Assembly (NCBI GenBank): GCA_964505295.1
Contig: CAZDHR010000412.1
Span: 1 to 6,178, forward strand
Length of the DNA: 6,178 nucleotides
Direction: 5' to 3'
Origin: DATKZH01 sp964505295
Lineage (GTDB): Bacteria; Planctomycetota; Planctomycetia; Pirellulales; Thermoguttaceae
Part shown: one piece after another, positions 1 to 5,690 of the stretch
How positions within the stretch are numbered: position 1 is the stretch's first letter
How the letters are laid out: the number at the start of each line of letters is the position of its first letter
Position numbers and translations under genes: made by a program
Notes under the pieces: generated by a model
What the model saw: only the letters and a program-made list of their open reading frames with translations
Database searches by the model: none
What the model was told of the DNA's origin: nothing

Positions 1-2
1 CC

Positions 3-683
3 AACTTCACCGTGGCCTACGTCATTCAGGCGGCCTTGGGAGGCCATGCGATTCCCGTCGACGAAGGAGTGCTCCAAGCGCTTTCCGTCGTGGGCCTGGT
101 CACCGAAAAGGACCTGGAGGCAGGCGTGGTTTCGGGCCTGGAACGGGCCATCGCCAAGAGCAAAGGGATCGATTTCGCTTCGCAACTGCATCAACTTGGC
201 GCCGACTTCGTGGAAAATCCCTGCAGCCCCGCCGTGCAGCAGATTCTCCTGGAAATCAACCCCGACGCCCGCGATCAACTGCCCAAGCGACGCGTCCGAA
301 AACGACCCCCGGCCTCTGCCCGATCGTCGGAACGGAGCCCTGACCGAAAAGAGGCCGACAAACAACGCCGGCGCCCGGCCCAGGACGAGCCGGCCGGCCG
401 AAAGAAAAAGTCTACCGGCCGAAAGGCCAAAGCGCCCGAAGAGAAACCGGCAGGAAAGGCGTCGGGTGAATCCGGGCAGAACGCCGACCAGCAGGCGGAA
501 GACCCCCCCAAGGAAGTCTCCGACGCCGAGGCCCCTCAGAAGCCGGCCGCGAAGAAGAGGCCGCCTCAGGGCAAGAAAAAGGCGGCCAAAAAGGAACGCG
601 GCGCCGCAGAAGCCAAAACGCAGGCCGATCGAGGCCCGACCAAATCGGCTTCAGCCAGGCTGTCCAAACGAAAGCCGCGCTAA
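3..683 (+). CDS. HhH endonuclease III-like protein, C-terminal part, with long basic tail (5' partial)
   Basis: The frame is open from the left edge, so the gene starts outside the window. The first readable residues, NFTVAYVIQAALGGHAIPVD, align by eye with the part of endonuclease III-family (HhH-GPD) proteins after the helix-hairpin-helix, where a PVD motif carries the catalytic aspartate. That Asp codon is at 60-62. The hairpin itself is upstream and not seen. The usual four-cysteine iron-sulfur loop near the C-terminus is absent: only one Cys is present (codon at 222-224, in NPCSP), so this would be a clusterless member. From about 282 to the stop, roughly 130 residues are low-complexity and rich in Lys, Arg, Ala, Pro and Glu, with KKKAAKK-type runs resembling histone H1-like tails. 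This part is probably disordered and may bind nucleic acid. The TAA stop at 681-683 shares its last base with an ATG of the next frame, so the two genes may be co-transcribed. The repair role is an inference; glycosylase specificity cannot be read. Confidence 0.62.
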   Translation, partial: NFTVAYVIQAALGGHAIPVDEGVLQALSVVGLVTEKDLEAGVVSGLERAIAKSKGIDFASQLHQLGADFVENPCSPAVQQILLEINPDARDQLPKRRVRKRPPASARSSERSPDRKEADKQRRRPAQDEPAGRKKKSTGRKAKAPEEKPAGKASGESGQNADQQAEDPPKEVSDAEAPQKPAAKKRPPQGKKKAAKKERGAAEAKTQADRGPTKSASARLSKRKPR

Positions 684-700
684 TGCCCGATTCCCTTCCC

Positions 701-705
701 AGGAG
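701..705 (+). promoter_or_regulatory. Ribosome binding site deciding the TPR gene start
   Basis: AGGAG at 701-705 lies 7 bases before GTG 713, which is ideal spacing. The competing ATG at 683-685, fused to the previous stop as TAATG, has no purine-rich site before it and could start only by translational coupling. This favours GTG 713 as the main start. Confidence 0.55.
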
Positions 706-712
706 ACAAGCC

Positions 713-3079
713 GTGCATCTCGCGTCGTCTCGAGTCGGACCGGACGGGGCACGCCGGGCAGGCTTCCCGGCTGTGCTCGACGGCCAGGACGGCGGTGCTG
801 CTCGTCGGCCTCGATTCGACGCGGTACCATTCGGCTTACGGCCGACACGACTCGTGACGATCTCATTGGTTCTCGGGGCGCTCGTCGCGCTGGCGATCCC
901 TACCTCCATCGCGGGCTCCACCAAATCGGCGGACAACCTGCCCGCCCCCCCCAGCGTGAGCGACGCCGCCGAAGACTCGGCGCCCGGCCTCCTGCTCCTC
1001 GACGACTCGCTCGAACCCCTCCCACCCGAATACCGCCGCACCGAGGCCGACGACGACCGCGTGGAGGCGCTCGCCCGCTTCTCCGCCGGGCGCACGCGGG
1101 AGTCGAATCGCCAGTACGCCCGGGCGCTGCGCCACTATCAACGTGCCTTGCGGTACGACCCGGAGTCCAGGGTGGTCGCCGAGTCGGCCGTCCGTCTGGC
1201 CGTCCAACTGGATCGGCTCGACGAAGCGGTCCGCCTCGCCCAAAGGGTCCACGACGCCGGCTGGCTCAGCCCCGTGCTGTGGATGAAGCTGGGTGTCCAT
1301 CTGACGAAGAGGGGCGACTTTGCCCGGGCGGCGGCGATGTACGAGAACGCCCTGGCCGCGCGAGAGAAGGCCCGCCCCACCGCCGGCTACGTCGCCCTCT
1401 CGCTCGAGCTGGCCCGGCTCTACTACTTGCTCGACGAGCACGCCAAAAGCGCCGACTGTTTCGCCCGCGTCCGCGATGCGTTCGAGCATCCCGACGAGTT
1501 CGGGCTCGACGAAGCGACCCAACGGGGCCTGCTGGGCGAGCCCGGCGTGACGTACGGCCTAATGGGCAACTCCTTCCTCCGCGCAGACCGCTTCGACGAG
1601 GCCGTCGCCGCCTTCGAAAAGTCCCATCGGGCTCAGCCCAACAAGGGACTGTTGGACTACAACCTGGCCCGGGTCGCCGCCCAAACCGGCAAGCCCGCCG
1701 AGGCGCTGGACAAGCTCCGGGCCTATTTCGACGAGCACCTGGCCAGCGAGGGCGTCGCCCCGTACCGGCTGCTGGCCGAGGTCCTCGAAGATCTGGACAG
1801 ACAACCCGAGCTCGTCGAGCGGCTGGAGAAACTCCACGCCGAGGACGCGGAAAACGTCCCCTTGGGGCATTTTCTGGCCGAGACGTACCACAAGGCCGAA
1901 CGGTTCGACAAAGCCGAGTCGCTCTATCGCGAACTGGTCAAAGAGACCCCGACCGTAACCGCCTACCGGGCGCTGGTGGCGATCTGTCGCCAAACCGGCC
2001 GGCCCGAGGCGCTTTTCGACGTCCTCGGCGAGGCGGCCGCCCAGGGCGTCGCTCCCGAATCGTTCGGGGGGGAAGGGGAGTCGATCGCCGACGACGCCGA
2101 GCTGGCCCGTTCCCTGATCGAAATCGCGCGAAAGCGCCGCGGGGACTCGCCGGACCAGTTCGGTTTCGGCCCGGCGCTCGGGGTGGCGCTGTTGGCGTTG
2201 GAGGCCAACCAGTTCGATGCAGCCAACGAGTTCTTCGATCTGGCCAGCCAGGCCGATCCGGATCGAGCCTCGGAGACCCTGCTCATCTGGGGACTGGGAC
2301 TATTGGCTGAAGAACAGTACGACATGGCGGCCCGCGTGTTCCAGCGAGGAATCGACGGGAACGTCCTCCCCGACGACAACCCGGTCTTGTACTTCTACCT
2401 TTCCGGAGCGCTGGAGTTGGACGGGCGCACCGACGAAGCCCTGGCCGCCGCGCGCAAGGCCGCCGAGCTCGATCCGAAGTCGCCGCGTTTCCTCAGCCGG
2501 GTGGCTTGGATCCTCTATCGCAACGATCGCCACCAGGAGGCCGCCGAGGCCTACGCCAAGCTGATCGACGAGTTCGACGCCGAGTTCGGCTCGGCCGAAG
2601 TCCGCCAGGTGCTCCGCGAGTCGCGCCTGGTGCTCTCGAACCTGGCCGTCCTGGCCGATGATTTCGCCGAGGCGGAACGCTGGCTCCAACAGGTCCTCGA
2701 CGAGTTCCCCGACGACGTCGCCGCGCTGAACGACCTCGGCTACCTCTGGGCCGACGAGGACGTCCACCTCGAGCGGGCACACCGGATGCTCCGTCAGGCC
2801 GTCGACGGCGACCCCGACAACGCAGCCTACCGCGACAGCCTCGGCTGGGTCCTCTACCGCCTCGGACGCCACGAGGAGGCCGTCGCCGAGCTGGAAAAGG
2901 CCGCGGCCGACGACGAGCCCGACCCCGTCATCCTCGACCACCTGGGCGACGCCTATCGCGCCGCCAAGCAGCCCGGCAAGGCCAAGGAGGCGTGGAAGCG
3001 GGCCCTCCCACTTTTCCAGAAAGACAGCAACGCCGACATGGCGAAAACCGTCCAACACAAACTGGCCGAAAAACCGTAG
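713..3079 (+). CDS. Large TPR-repeat protein with N-terminal membrane/export segment
   Basis: A protein of about 788 residues from GTG 713 (798 if ATG 683 is used). Residues 1-46 are Arg-rich and poorly structured. Residues about 47-68 (LVTISLVLGALVALAIPTSIAG) form one hydrophobic segment, either a signal peptide ending near SIAG or a signal anchor, so most of the protein should lie outside the cytoplasm. The rest is alpha-helical with many tetratricopeptide repeats. Clear units include the one ending RALRYDPES, WMKLGVHLTKRGDFARAA, GNSFLRADRFDEAVAAFEK, ETYHKAERFDKAESLY, and GALELDGRTDEALAAARK. The last 110 or so residues (ALNDLGYLWAD, DSLGWVLYRLGRHEEAVAEL, HLGDAYRAAKQPGKAKEAWK) match the C-terminal TPR pattern common in Gram-negative envelope TPR lipoproteins of the LbcA type. 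No lipobox cysteine or catalytic domain is visible. A scaffold or adaptor role is inferred; the partner is unknown. GTG 854 is a third possible start, directly at the hydrophobic segment. Confidence 0.82.
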   Translation: MHLASSRVGPDGARRAGFPAVLDGQDGGAARRPRFDAVPFGLRPTRLVTISLVLGALVALAIPTSIAGSTKSADNLPAPPSVSDAAEDSAPGLLLLDDSLEPLPPEYRRTEADDDRVEALARFSAGRTRESNRQYARALRHYQRALRYDPESRVVAESAVRLAVQLDRLDEAVRLAQRVHDAGWLSPVLWMKLGVHLTKRGDFARAAAMYENALAAREKARPTAGYVALSLELARLYYLLDEHAKSADCFARVRDAFEHPDEFGLDEATQRGLLGEPGVTYGLMGNSFLRADRFDEAVAAFEKSHRAQPNKGLLDYNLARVAAQTGKPAEALDKLRAYFDEHLASEGVAPYRLLAEVLEDLDRQPELVERLEKLHAEDAENVPLGHFLAETYHKAERFDKAESLYRELVKETPTVTAYRALVAICRQTGRPEALFDVLGEAAAQGVAPESFGGEGESIADDAELARSLIEIARKRRGDSPDQFGFGPALGVALLALEANQFDAANEFFDLASQADPDRASETLLIWGLGLLAEEQYDMAARVFQRGIDGNVLPDDNPVLYFYLSGALELDGRTDEALAAARKAAELDPKSPRFLSRVAWILYRNDRHQEAAEAYAKLIDEFDAEFGSAEVRQVLRESRLVLSNLAVLADDFAEAERWLQQVLDEFPDDVAALNDLGYLWADEDVHLERAHRMLRQAVDGDPDNAAYRDSLGWVLYRLGRHEEAVAELEKAAADDEPDPVILDHLGDAYRAAKQPGKAKEAWKRALPLFQKDSNADMAKTVQHKLAEKP

Positions 3080-3100
3080 GGTGGGTGCTCGCACCCACGC
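3078..3100. repeat. Palindromic repeat, copy 1 (REP-like)
   Basis: A 23-base unit whose core is GTGGGTGC-TC-GCACCCAC, a perfect 8-base inverted repeat that folds as a 7-bp stem with a CTCG loop. Its first two bases are the last two of the TAG stop of the TPR gene. As RNA the hairpin would sit at the very 3' end of the coding sequence, but no T-run follows. An identical copy begins 41 bases later. This looks like a dispersed intergenic repeat of the REP type; genome copy number cannot be seen here. Confidence 0.75.
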
Positions 3101-3118
3101 CTTCCTGACAGAACCCAC

Positions 3119-3141
3119 AGGGTGGGTGCTCGCACCCACGC
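3119..3141. repeat. Palindromic repeat, copy 2 (REP-like)
   Basis: Identical over all 23 bases to the copy at 3078-3100 and in the same orientation. The 18-base spacer between them (3101-3118) itself ends in ACCCAC, which can also pair with the GTGGGT arm of copy 2, so alternative folds are possible. The pair fills most of the gap between the TPR gene and the yebC promoter region. It may end or insulate transcription, or protect the 3' end of the upstream mRNA. Confidence 0.75.
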
Positions 3142-3183
3142 GCCGCTCACGGCTTCGGCGGCCGAGAGCCCGTTCCGCGTGCG

Positions 3184-3192
3184 TGCTACGAT
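3184..3192 (+). promoter_or_regulatory. Possible extended -10 promoter of yebC
   Basis: TGC-TACGAT (3184-3192) resembles an extended -10 element (TGn plus 4 of 6 matches to TATAAT). It lies 38 bases before the ATG at 3231. No convincing -35 is found at 16-18 bases upstream. The same style of box (TACAAT) precedes the antitoxin gene at 4070. This is a weak call from pattern only. Confidence 0.3.
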
Positions 3193-3230
3193 AGCCAATA
3201 GAACCCAGAGACGATACGAGAGACAGTCCC

Positions 3231-3983
3231 ATGGCAGGTCATTCCCATTGGGCGGGCATCAAGCACAAGAAAGCCCTGGTCGACGCCAAGCGCGGCAAGG
3301 AGTGGAGCAGGCTCTCCAAGGCGATCATCGTCGCCGCCAAGATGGGCGGCGGCGACCCCGACACCAACTTCCGGCTCCGCACGGCCATCGACGACGCCAA
3401 GGCCGCCAGCGTGCCCAAGGACAACATCACCCGGGCGATCAAACGCGGCACCGGAGAGCTCGACGGCGGCAACCTCGAGGAAACGGTCTACGAGGGCTAC
3501 GGGCCCGGCGGCGTCGCCGTCCTCTGCGAGGTGCTCACCGACAACCGCAACCGTACCGCGGCGGAAGTCCGCAAAATCTTCGAGGCCGCCGACGGCAAGC
3601 TCGGCTCCAGCGGCTGCGTCGCCTGGATGTTCGAGAAGAAAGGGCTCTTTCTGGTGCACATCGACAAAATCGACGAAGACACCCTGATGGAAGTCGCCCT
3701 CGACGCCGGCGCCGACGACGTCCGCCACGTCGGCGACAACTACGAGGTCACCTGCGAGCCCGGCGACTACCAGGCCGTCTCCCACGTCCTCGAAGAGGCG
3801 GGCATCACGCCCGAGGTCAGCCAAATCACCCTCATCCCCAAAGACACCGTCGATCTGGACGCCCCCACCGCCCGCAAGGTCCTCAAGCTCATGGAGCGCC
3901 TCGACGACCACGACGACGTCCAAAACGTCTCCTCCAACTTCAACATCCCCGACGACGTGATGGCGGAGATCGGGGAGGAGTGA
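3231..3983 (+). CDS. yebC: YebC/PmpR (TACO1) family protein
   Basis: A complete 250-residue protein, the normal length for the family (about 240-250). Family hallmarks are in order: the N-terminal MAGHSHWAGIKHKKALVDAK (residues 1-20), AKMGGGDPDTNFRLRTAI (36-53), IKRGTGE near 70-76, VYEGYGPGGVAVL (87-99), the conserved TDNRNRTAAEVR (103-114), and the C-terminal DVQNVSSNFNIPD. Members are cytoplasmic, with a helical N-terminal domain and two alpha/beta domains. They were long annotated as transcriptional regulators (PmpR in Pseudomonas); the mitochondrial homologue TACO1 and later bacterial work link the family to translation, including relief of stalling at proline-rich stretches. ATG 3231 is fixed by the conserved N-terminus. 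The site upstream (GAGAGA about 10 bases away) is only a modest ribosome binding site. It stands alone, with 151 bases to the TPR gene and 143 to the antitoxin gene. Confidence 0.96.
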   Translation: MAGHSHWAGIKHKKALVDAKRGKEWSRLSKAIIVAAKMGGGDPDTNFRLRTAIDDAKAASVPKDNITRAIKRGTGELDGGNLEETVYEGYGPGGVAVLCEVLTDNRNRTAAEVRKIFEAADGKLGSSGCVAWMFEKKGLFLVHIDKIDEDTLMEVALDAGADDVRHVGDNYEVTCEPGDYQAVSHVLEEAGITPEVSQITLIPKDTVDLDAPTARKVLKLMERLDDHDDVQNVSSNFNIPDDVMAEIGEE

Positions 3984-4043
3984 GGAGGGGCGGTTCTTGG
4001 ACTGGACAGGCGGAAAGCCCGACGGGGTATGGCCAACAGGAAA

Positions 4044-4064
4044 GAGCGGCTCCGCCGGCCGTTT
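4044..4064 (+). terminator. Weak hairpin after yebC, possible terminator
   Basis: GCGGC (4046-4050) can pair with GCCGT (4058-4062) around a 7-base loop. The stem extends by A-T and G-T pairs to 4044/4064 and is followed by TCTC rather than a real T-run. It lies 60 bases after the yebC stop and directly before the TACAAT box of the next operon. Termination there is plausible but poorly supported. Confidence 0.22.
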
Positions 4065-4069
4065 CTCGG

Positions 4070-4075
4070 TACAAT
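4070..4075 (+). promoter_or_regulatory. Putative -10 box of the toxin-antitoxin operon
   Basis: TACAAT (5 of 6 matches to TATAAT) lies 51 bases before the antitoxin ATG at 4127. Transcription would start near 4082. No recognisable -35 is present 16-18 bases upstream. It is the best promoter candidate in the gap between yebC and the antitoxin gene. Confidence 0.42.
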
Positions 4076-4092
4076 AGGCGCAGGGAGGGGGG

Positions 4093-4111
4093 ATGAGCAC
4101 CAAACCCTCAT
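4093..4111. promoter_or_regulatory. Inverted repeat in the antitoxin leader, possible operator
   Basis: ATGAG (4093-4097) and CTCAT (4107-4111) are perfect inverted arms around a 9-base spacer. They lie just after the expected transcription start and before the antitoxin ribosome binding site. Phd/VapB-type antitoxins usually repress their own operon through palindromes at such places. The arms are only 5 bases, so chance is not excluded. Confidence 0.25.
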
Positions 4112-4126
4112 GGCAGGAAGACAGCG

Positions 4127-4357
4127 ATGACGACTGTAACCCTCAAGCAAGCCCAGGCGAATCTGGCCGGACTGATCGCTGAGCTGAAGCCGGGCGAAGA
4201 GATCCTGATTACTGAGGAGGACCGCCCGGTCGCTCGCCTGGTGGCCGAATCTCCCACCCCCCGAAAGCCACGCCAGCCGGGCAGCGCAATTGGCAAGCTG
4301 ACGATTGTCGAAGACGATGAGGCCCACCTGCGCGATTTCGAAGAGTACATGCCGTGA
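4127..4357 (+). CDS. Phd/YefM-type antitoxin of a VapC module
   Basis: A 76-residue protein. Residues 1-35 (MTTVTLKQAQANLAGLIAEL then GEEILITEEDRPVARLV) fit the Phd/YefM fold: a short N-terminal strand and helix that dimerise and bind operator DNA, then the typical 'ItedgrPVArLv' hairpin. Residues 44-60 are polar, with a K/R/P-rich linker. The acidic end (DDEAHLRDFEEYMP) resembles the toxin-wrapping tail of antitoxins paired with VapC. AGGA at 4115-4118 lies 8 bases before ATG 4127 and supports this start. The last codons overlap the toxin start by 4 bases, so translation is likely coupled, keeping antitoxin and toxin in proportion. The protein would neutralise the PIN nuclease and, with it, repress the operon. 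Family assignment is strong; autoregulation is inferred from the family. Confidence 0.9.
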   Translation: MTTVTLKQAQANLAGLIAELKPGEEILITEEDRPVARLVAESPTPRKPRQPGSAIGKLTIVEDDEAHLRDFEEYMP

Positions 4358-4740
4358 AGCTGTTGCTCGACACGCACGCGCTCTTATGGTTCCTCTTGGA
4401 GGACGCCAAGCTCAGCAGCAACGCGAGGTCGCTGATCGCGGACCCAGCGAACGACCCGCTTGTGAGCCCGGCGAGCTATTGGGAGATCGCCATCAAGATC
4501 AGTCTCGACAAGTACACGCTTGCGGAGGACTTCGTCGAATTCATGGAGAGCCAGCTTGCGGAGAACGACTTGACCGTTCTGCCGATCACCGTGGCGCATG
4601 CGGCCGTCGTGGCCAGGTTGCCGTTTCACCACCGCGATCCCTTCGACCGGCTCTTGATCGCCCAGGCGATGGTGGAGAGCGTGCCAGTGCTGAGCAGCGA
4701 TCGGGCGTTTGACCTGTATCCGGTGGCGCGGATGTGGTGA
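4354..4740 (+). CDS. vapC: VapC-type PIN-domain toxin ribonuclease
   Basis: A 128-residue single PIN domain, the usual toxin length. It begins KLLLDTHALLWFL, with the first catalytic acid Asp6. Further conserved acids are Glu44 (in SYWEIAIK), Asp95 and Asp98 (in HRDPFDRLLIAQA) and Asp116 (in LSSDRAFD). Together they form the Mg2+-binding pocket of an intact nuclease. The DTHALLW and HHRDPFDRLL pattern matches the Sll0205-like PIN subgroup often paired with Phd-type antitoxins. VapC toxins cut tRNA or rRNA when free of antitoxin; the target of this one cannot be read. The start is GTG 4354, inside the antitoxin stop (GTGA), the classic coupled overlap. No truncation or missing active-site residue is seen. 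The 79-residue gene follows after only 12 bases, so it may belong to the same transcript. Confidence 0.94.
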   Translation: MKLLLDTHALLWFLLEDAKLSSNARSLIADPANDPLVSPASYWEIAIKISLDKYTLAEDFVEFMESQLAENDLTVLPITVAHAAVVARLPFHHRDPFDRLLIAQAMVESVPVLSSDRAFDLYPVARMW

Positions 4741-4752
4741 AGGCCGCCTTCT

Positions 4753-4992
4753 ATGAAGAGAACATACGCATTCTACGTCGTTCTCGCCGTCGGCGAAGTC
4801 ACCAACGACGACTGCGACGGGCTGTATGAAGCGGGATGCGACGACGGCACGGTCGTCACTCGGGAGGGCGTCACCTACGTCGCCTTCGACCGCGAGGCCG
4901 GGTCCCTGGAGGAAGCGATTCGAACCGCAGCCACGCAAGTGAAGACAGCCGGCTTCGAGCTGGCCCGCGTGGAGATGGACGCCCTGGTGTGA
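4753..4992 (+). CDS. Small conserved-looking hypothetical protein downstream of vapC
   Basis: A 79-residue acidic protein, not assigned to a named family. It reads as strand (TYAFYVVLAV), acidic loop and helix (TNDDCDGLYEAGCDDGTVV), strand (VTYVAFDREA), helix (SLEEAIRTAATQVKTAG), strand (FELARVEMD), a compact alpha/beta fold. The GCDD and FDREA...LEEAIR pattern resembles small uncharacterised proteins I recall from other bacterial genomes, some annotated next to DNA-binding or toxin-antitoxin genes; this is from memory. GAAGG at 4739-4743 lies 9 bases before ATG 4753, supporting the start. The 12-base gap after vapC suggests one operon. It has no signal peptide, membrane segment or evident catalytic motif. 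It could be a third module component or a passenger. Confidence 0.72.
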   Translation: MKRTYAFYVVLAVGEVTNDDCDGLYEAGCDDGTVVTREGVTYVAFDREAGSLEEAIRTAATQVKTAGFELARVEMDALV

Positions 4993-5019
4993 TCATCTTA
5001 GCCAGGCACAGCTTGACCT

Positions 5020-5037
5020 AGGCGACCGGCGTCGCTT
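5020..5037. terminator. Hairpin between convergent genes, weak bidirectional terminator candidate
   Basis: AGGCGAC (5020-5026) pairs with GTCGCTT (5031-5037) around a CGGC loop, seven pairs including one G-T. It sits in the 46-base gap between the tail-to-tail 79-residue gene and the DUF2442 gene, where a shared terminator is expected. No T-run follows on either strand. Confidence 0.3.
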
Positions 5038-5038
5038 G

Positions 5039-5365
5039 TCACGCTTGGCCGGGAACGCCCGATGAGTCGAGGGGCGATGTCTCCGCCCAACGGCGTGCGA
5101 GGGCTTTGAGGCTATCGAGGTGCTCTGGCCAATCGTGGAGGGTCGCTGGGTCGAAGTCGGCCCCATTGGGCCATACGAGCGTGTGGACCTCGGGATCGAT
5201 CCGGACCTGATTGAACAGCGACACGTCGCGCAAGGGCCCGTAGAGCTTGCCCGCCAGCACGGGTGAGAAATCAATCACTTGAGCGGTTGCATCGTCGAAC
5301 GTCACGCGCAGTGTGTACGGCGCCAGGATGTCAAACGACACGACGCGACAAATCGGATGTGCCAT
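5039..5365 (-). CDS. DUF2442 domain protein
   Basis: A 108-residue protein from ATG 5365, read on the minus strand. The start is chosen because the strand-forming sequence begins MAHPICRVVSFDILAPYTLR and an AGGGA site lies 8 bases upstream. An in-frame extension to 5431 would run back into the DUF4160 gene and looks non-coding. The family signature is clear: TLRVTFDD near residues 18-25, IDFSPVL (31-37), then GPLRDVSLFNQVRIDPEVHT and LVWPNGADFDP to residue 73. DUF2442 is a small alpha/beta domain found alone or with helix-turn-helix domains; its biochemical role is not established as far as I know. The gene lies 11 bases after DUF4160, so the two share a transcript. Such pairs resemble toxin-antitoxin operons, with this as the more likely antitoxin or regulator partner by inference. 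The tail after residue 95 is polar and unconserved in appearance. Confidence 0.88.
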   Translation of the reverse strand: MAHPICRVVSFDILAPYTLRVTFDDATAQVIDFSPVLAGKLYGPLRDVSLFNQVRIDPEVHTLVWPNGADFDPATLHDWPEHLDSLKALARRWAETSPLDSSGVPGQA

Positions 5366-5376
5366 GGCAGACTTCC

Positions 5377-5646
5377 CTATCGCAGGGGGTCGATGCTTTG
5401 GGACGGCTCGCCCGCTTGGAGGCGATCCCAATTCGCCAGCAGCTCCTCTTGGTGCAGCTCCGCCCAGGCTTCCACCAATCGGTGTTGCCGTCGAGGCAAG
5501 GCGCCGCCGATCAACTCGATGGTGTCAACGCCATAAACGCCGACAGCGTCCTGGTAGTACGCATGGAAATGCGGCCGGTGATGCGGCACACCGGGTTCGG
5601 GATACATCCGAATGATGATCCCGAGAAACCGAGCAATCTCCGGCAT
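5377..5646 (-). CDS. DUF4160 domain protein
   Basis: An 89-residue protein from ATG 5646, or 95 residues from GTG 5664 (adding MRYDEI). The family usually begins MPEIxRF, as here at ATG 5646. The AGGGAAG site (5678-5684) would instead serve GTG 5664 at a long 13-base spacing, so the start is unsettled. Signature pieces are MPEIARFLGIIIRMY (1-15), the histidine-rich PHHRPHFHAYY (21-31; usually 'PPHFHVxY'), and GALPRRQHRLVEAWAELHQE (48-67) followed by ELLANW. The short insertion making PGVPHHRPHFH is a variant of the common motif. The His cluster could bind metal or form an active site, but no activity is established to my knowledge. It is the first gene of the operon with DUF2442, behind a near-consensus promoter. 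A role as the toxin-like partner is an inference from size and layout only. Confidence 0.87.
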   Translation of the reverse strand: MPEIARFLGIIIRMYPEPGVPHHRPHFHAYYQDAVGVYGVDTIELIGGALPRRQHRLVEAWAELHQEELLANWDRLQAGEPSQSIDPLR

Positions 5647-5690
5647 AATCTCGTCATACCGCACGGTGCTGGTTTGGCTTCCCTCCCTCC

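Noticed and set aside
46..2310. A 754-codon open frame on the plus strand crossing the first two genes
   Set aside because: Its translation is monotonous Arg/Pro/Gly sequence with no recognisable domain, and it lies across two better-supported genes. It is a by-product of high GC content.
3078..3141. The twin repeats as a minimal CRISPR array
   Set aside because: Only two units, an 18-base spacer, fully palindromic repeats and no cas genes. A REP-like repeat fits better.
3201..3216. ACGATA occurring twice upstream of yebC (3188-3193 and 3211-3216)
   Set aside because: A six-base repeat 23 bases apart is expected by chance and has no supporting context.
2300..3232. A 310-codon minus-strand frame opposite the TPR gene and the palindromes
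   Set aside because: It mirrors the strongly periodic TPR coding frame, reads through the intergenic repeats, and has low-complexity Val/Gly-rich content without a domain.
3186..4103. A 305-codon minus-strand frame opposite yebC
   Set aside because: YebC on the plus strand is unmistakable over its full length, and the antisense translation shows only Val/Asp/Gly-rich repeats caused by its codon use.
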